DNA of 6,501 nt from Bdellovibrionales bacterium (GTDB taxonomy: Bacteria; Bdellovibrionota; Bdellovibrionia; Bdellovibrionales; UBA840): contig JAGRAL010000327.1 in the NCBI GenBank assembly GCA_020434605.1, forward strand, positions 1 through 6,501, written 5' to 3'. This document shows positions 5,933-6,501 of this stretch, piece after piece. A model generated the notes under the pieces. The model was not told where the DNA came from and did not search any database. It saw nothing but the letters and a program-made list of their open reading frames with translations. Positions within the stretch are counted from its first letter, which is position 1. Every line of letters begins with the position of its first letter. Made by a program: the position numbers and the translations under genes.

Positions 5933-6110
5933 TTGGGTTTCGACAGCTGGATTATACGTTGATAAACCTTATAAGAAGAATTACGGGAGCTGTCTCTGAT
6001 AATGGTGTGCAAGCTCAGATTTTGACTGAGAAGCCTAAAGTTGTTACATGGCGCCCACTTTGTCCAATGCGGTTTTATCCTCATCGGCCCAGCCTAGTCG
6101 AAACCTTTTT
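5933..6110 (+). ncRNA. ssrS: 6S RNA (RNA polymerase-binding regulatory RNA)
   Basis: 6S RNA binds sigma70-RNA polymerase by mimicking an open promoter and lowers housekeeping transcription when nutrients run out. The terminal arm reads GGTGTGCAAGCTCAG, a 7-nt loop, then CTGAGAAGCCTAAAGTTG. From memory, E. coli ssrS has GGUGAGCAUGCUCGG, a loop, then CCGAGAAGCCUUAAAACUG. The fold also fits. GGTTTCGAC (5936-5944) pairs perfectly with GTCGAAACC (6097-6105), and the stem continues with AGCTGG/CCAGCCT through two bulged bases. A large bubble follows. The apical arm pairs GGGAGC/GCGCCC (5985-5990/6051-6056), TAATGG/TTGTTA (6000-6005/6041-6046) and CTCAG/CTGAG (6014-6018/6026-6030). The bubble's 3' strand has a small hairpin (6067-6084), as in E. 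coli. The length, about 178 nt, is typical, and promoter and T-tract flank it. Exact ends are inferred. Apparent reading frames here are not coding. Confidence 0.8.
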
Positions 6111-6120
6111 TCTTTTTTTT
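6097..6120 (+). terminator. ssrS: 3' end and T-tract of the 6S RNA
   Basis: The 3' arm of the closing stem (GTCGAAACC) is followed at once by TTTTTT, C, TTTTTTTT (6106-6120). The partner arm is about 150 nt upstream, so this is not a local hairpin terminator. Release may rely on the long closing stem plus the U-tract, or the mature end may be made by trimming. Confidence 0.5.
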
Positions 6121-6130
6121 CGTGTGCTTT

Positions 6131-6501
6131 TTAAGCAATCAATACTGAAATCAAAATACCAAATATAGTGAGCAGCAAGCCAAGTATGCTAGAAGCAACA
6201 CTAATATATTTAAGTGTTTGCTCATTTATAGCCTTAGTCTGTTCTGCCATCTCAGATCTAACTGCTGCAAACTCAGATGTCATCTCAGATCTGACCGCTG
6301 CAAATTCAGCCACCACCTCGGTATGTAAACGAGCGAAATCTAGGCGTAGCCCTGATAGTTTTTTATCAAAATCATAGCGCATCATTAACATGCTATTGTT
6401 AATTTCATCTTTTGTCGCTAGGTGTGAGTTGATTATTTTTCCCATAACTTCAATGTACTTTTCGGCTTGATGAGAAGGAACTCCAACACTTTCTAAATCT
6501 T
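6131..6501 (-). CDS. Second DUF1640/CCDC90-like coiled-coil, tail-anchored protein (N-terminus outside window)
   Basis: Paralogue of the gene at 5012-5404. The frame is open to the right edge and reads DLESVGVPSHQAEKYIEV before the Met at 6445, so the true start lies beyond the window and that Met is internal. Over the 52 residues DLES...LR the two proteins match at 43 positions by my count. After that they diverge, while keeping the same plan: two 11-residue repeats (EVVAEFAAVRS, EMTSEFAAVRS), a polar linker (EMAEQTKAINEQ), and one C-terminal membrane helix (SSILGLLLTIFGILISVLI). The role is unknown; family resemblance only suggests a membrane-anchored oligomeric coiled coil. It converges with the 6S RNA gene, the T-tract ending 10 nt before this stop. 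Confidence 0.8.
   Translation of the reverse strand, partial: DLESVGVPSHQAEKYIEVMGKIINSHLATKDEINNSMLMMRYDFDKKLSGLRLDFARLHTEVVAEFAAVRSEMTSEFAAVRSEMAEQTKAINEQTLKYISVASSILGLLLTIFGILISVLIA
6254..6319 (-). repeat. Two 33-bp in-frame repeats in the second coiled-coil gene
   Basis: Adjacent units encode EVVAEFAAVRS and EMTSEFAAVRS. On the plus strand ATCTCAGATCTAACTGCTGC recurs 33 bp on as ATCTCAGATCTGACCGCTGC. The repeat occupies the same place in the protein as the pair in the first paralogue, but its sequence differs (EFAAVRS against EFKAVRN). Confidence 0.75.

Noticed and set aside
5930..5950. GATTTTGGGTTTCGACAG resembles the 5' end of tmRNA
   Set aside because: There is no GGGG acceptor arm with a matching CCCC-ACCA end, no tag reading frame ending in ALAA, and the unit is only about 180 nt. 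The TTCGAC segment is fully explained as one arm of the 6S closing stem.
6125..6137. Hairpin TGCTT TTT AAGCA next to the 6S T-tract
   Set aside because: It lies after the T-tract on the plus strand, and on the minus strand it is followed by A-runs rather than T-runs. The loop is only 3 nt.
5881..6168. Open frames of about 67-69 codons on both strands across the right-hand gap
   Set aside because: They have no ribosome sites and no plausible protein composition, and they overlap the 6S RNA structure.

Overview
The window looks like part of the chromosome of a low-GC Gram-negative bacterium. The XseA/XseB pair, a short-chain polyprenyl synthase, a TlyA-type rRNA methyltransferase and a 6S RNA of the E. 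coli type fit a proteobacterium in the broad sense. A Bdellovibrionota or deltaproteobacterial host is plausible from the gene order, but that is only an inference. I see no insertion sequence, phage module, CRISPR array, tRNA or rRNA.

Left part (1-1739). The 3' end of a HAD-family phosphatase gene (+) meets a complete Xaa-Pro aminopeptidase gene (pepP, -). Both stop codons lie in one palindromic hexamer, TTATAA.

Centre (1795-4959). A compact minus-strand operon reads xseA, xseB, ispA, tlyA, with pepP probably following 55 nt later. The xseB Shine-Dalgarno overlaps the xseA stop codon. The xseB/ispA and ispA/tlyA junctions are both 1-nt TAATG overlaps, so translation is probably coupled. XseA and XseB form exonuclease VII, IspA makes a C15 or longer prenyl diphosphate, and TlyA methylates rRNA. 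The IspA has an unusual second Asp-rich motif (DDLIE) and a shortened loop after it.

Right part (5012-6501). Two minus-strand paralogues of a small coiled-coil, tail-anchored protein resembling DUF1640/CCDC90 flank about 0.7 kb. That interval holds a plus-strand two-helix membrane protein gene (70 aa) and a previously unmarked RNA gene. The RNA, at about 5933-6110, has the sequence core and the fold of 6S RNA (ssrS): a long closing stem, a large central bubble, a conserved terminal hairpin, a sigma70-like promoter and a 3' T-tract. It is the most valuable feature here, because it explains most of an apparently empty 350-nt gap. The first complete coiled-coil gene lies 52 nt upstream of the preferred xseA start and may be cotranscribed with the operon.
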